Under the pieces are notes generated by a model that was not told where the DNA came from, made no database searches, and saw only the letters and a list, made by a program, of their open reading frames with translations. From assembly GCF_000003815.2 (NCBI RefSeq), contig NC_049990.1:3382438-3442437 (forward strand): DNA of 60,000 nt, in the 5' to 3' direction. The translations under genes and the position numbers were made by a program. Positions 58,507 through 60,000 of the stretch are shown here, in pieces; the stretch's first letter is position 1; each line of letters starts with the position of its first letter. This DNA is from Branchiostoma floridae. Lineage: Eukaryota > Chordata > Leptocardii > Amphioxiformes > Branchiostomatidae.

Positions 58507-60000
58507 TTAGCATCAAAGGTCATAGTTAACATATTTATTCAACTCTCACTGCCAATAATGCTGAAAAAGATATGATGTTTACTTTGTCAATATTTTTCGT
58601 CTTTAAATTGTGTTTTAATTGATCTTTTTCAACTTGCAACAAGGATGTAGAGAAGCATATAAAACCCTGTGTGTAGCTGTTCAGTATGACTTTATTTTGT
58701 TGTCATTATGAGTCATGCGTTTTCTGAATAATTCTTAGCTTTTTTATACCTAAGCCTGATGTTTTAAACACGGTCTGTCTTACATATTAATGTCTTTAAG
58801 AGTAACACAAACGGAAGGAAATTTATATGAAGCATACAACCAATGTACAGGGAATAAAGAAATGAGAACAGTCTACACATATTCAGCAATGCAATTATGT
58901 ATATTTTGATTTGTGGCTGGTAAATTAGTTTGATTGCCTTTAGTCTTTTTATTATATGAAGACTTCTCTGTTTCTTGTATATGGTGCAAATGTATTCACA
59001 TAATACATAATTACTTTCTTACAAATTTCATTATCAATGTACAAAATGCATGTTTACAATCAAAGGTGATTTAGGACATCGTTTGAATACATGCTAACCT
59101 ATAGTATGGATGTAAATAGTTTCATCAGGTTGGTCAATCAATCGAACATAGCTATAAGTAGTTTTCTTATATTTCTGCTTCAATAAAGTTACGACAGTCT
59201 GTCTGTTGTCTTCATAACATCTGTGCCTTTACATCGACGAAGACAGCAGAGACGGCTGTTGAAACGTAGCAGAAAATTAAGATTAGGTGCATGTAAGGCA
59301 ACTATGTTCGACCACATGTTAACATTTTGCGTACTTTTTCCTCACAACCACAGAACTCTAGTTGGCGTTTTGAGGCAGATATAGACATAAGAATGGCTAT
59401 ACCTAAGTTGATTTAACCCTTTGACTGCCAAGGACCGTACCGTGACATTCGAGGGGTTAATAGTCATACGTTCAACACATTACGTTGTATCCCATGATTT
59501 CCATACTGTGCGTTCCTTGCAAATTACCATGTATAGATAACGTGTATGATTTTACAACAACGGAATTTGTAATACAACTGTTTATACGTATGTATAACAG
59601 ATATAGTTCATATTTCACAATCTGTGCGTTCTCTTTCTCGTTATACATACACATACTATATAGCAGTCTTCCCGATTCGCAGAGTCACAGTATTTAACAT
59701 TATTTACACTAAAACCATTCGCTTTCCAGCATCAAGGCTGCTGATGCCGAGGGTCCTTTCGCTACGGACTAGGCTCTCTCTGGTTAATGCTCACGTATCA
59801 TATAATTCAAAGTCTTCTTGGCCTTCAAAGTTAACACCTTGCTAGTGCTGTTGCAGACGGCTTTATGGGCGTTCCTTGTCCCAGGAAAAAAATGCGAAAA
59901 AAACGGTTCGTTTTGAACAGTCTTTCCTGCAATACCGAGACAGGGCAGGTTCTATATACAATAGTCTTGTGGGCTCAACGCACGCGAAGGCAAACAGCAA

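Larger units (their letters stand above)
57979..60000. other. 3' region downstream of TNF gene E
   Basis: Contains two MITE/foldback elements and two AATAAA signals. After 59200 nothing is supported. Confidence 0.4.

Overview
The window looks like animal genomic DNA from an invertebrate deuterostome, most probably amphioxus (Branchiostoma). Pointers are small intron-split genes, many short foldback/MITE elements, tRNA-derived SINEs, microsatellites, and a Ty3/gypsy fragment in which the LTR directly follows RNase H. The species is an inference; no searches were run.

Layout: 1-1523 is the 3' end of a Ty3/gypsy retrotransposon (RT and RNase H, then the 3' LTR). 1725-1934 is the last coding exon of a polo-like kinase (second polo box), followed by a three-copy repeat carrying RFX X-box-like motifs. 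3902-5783 holds a weakly supported small three-exon gene. From 6853 to 57978 there are five TNF-superfamily ligand genes, all on the + strand, here called A to E.

A (6853-11046), B (17083-21864), C (22952-25964), D (32390-43902) and E (49109-57978) share one plan. A phase-0 first exon encodes a short cytoplasmic tail, a type II membrane helix and the start of the stalk. A stalk region with basic furin-like motifs follows. Collagen Gly-X-Y exons of phase 1/1 are present in C, D and E and absent in A and B. The TNF homology domain (THD) is interrupted by a phase-0 intron after a (I/V)YxQ motif. A to D resemble ectodysplasin (EDA), including the paired cysteines and the Y-x-T-C-(Y/F) motif. E has a different C-terminal half spread over three exons. 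I infer that the cluster arose by tandem duplication and encodes membrane-anchored, proteolytically released trimeric cytokines.

The most striking feature is the 3' end of gene D. Four successive exons (40877, 42718, 43307, 43654) each have their own acceptor in phase 0, each encode the whole C-terminal half of the THD, and each end in their own stop codon. They look like mutually exclusive terminal exons that would give one collagen-TNF ligand four different receptor-binding halves. The EDA-type cysteine pair is kept in the first exon and lost stepwise in the others.

Intergenic and intronic space is filled with minisatellites, microsatellites, foldback elements and SINEs. One 100-base assembly gap lies at 28941-29040. 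A cluster of kappaB-like motifs at 30067-30245 lies upstream of gene D.
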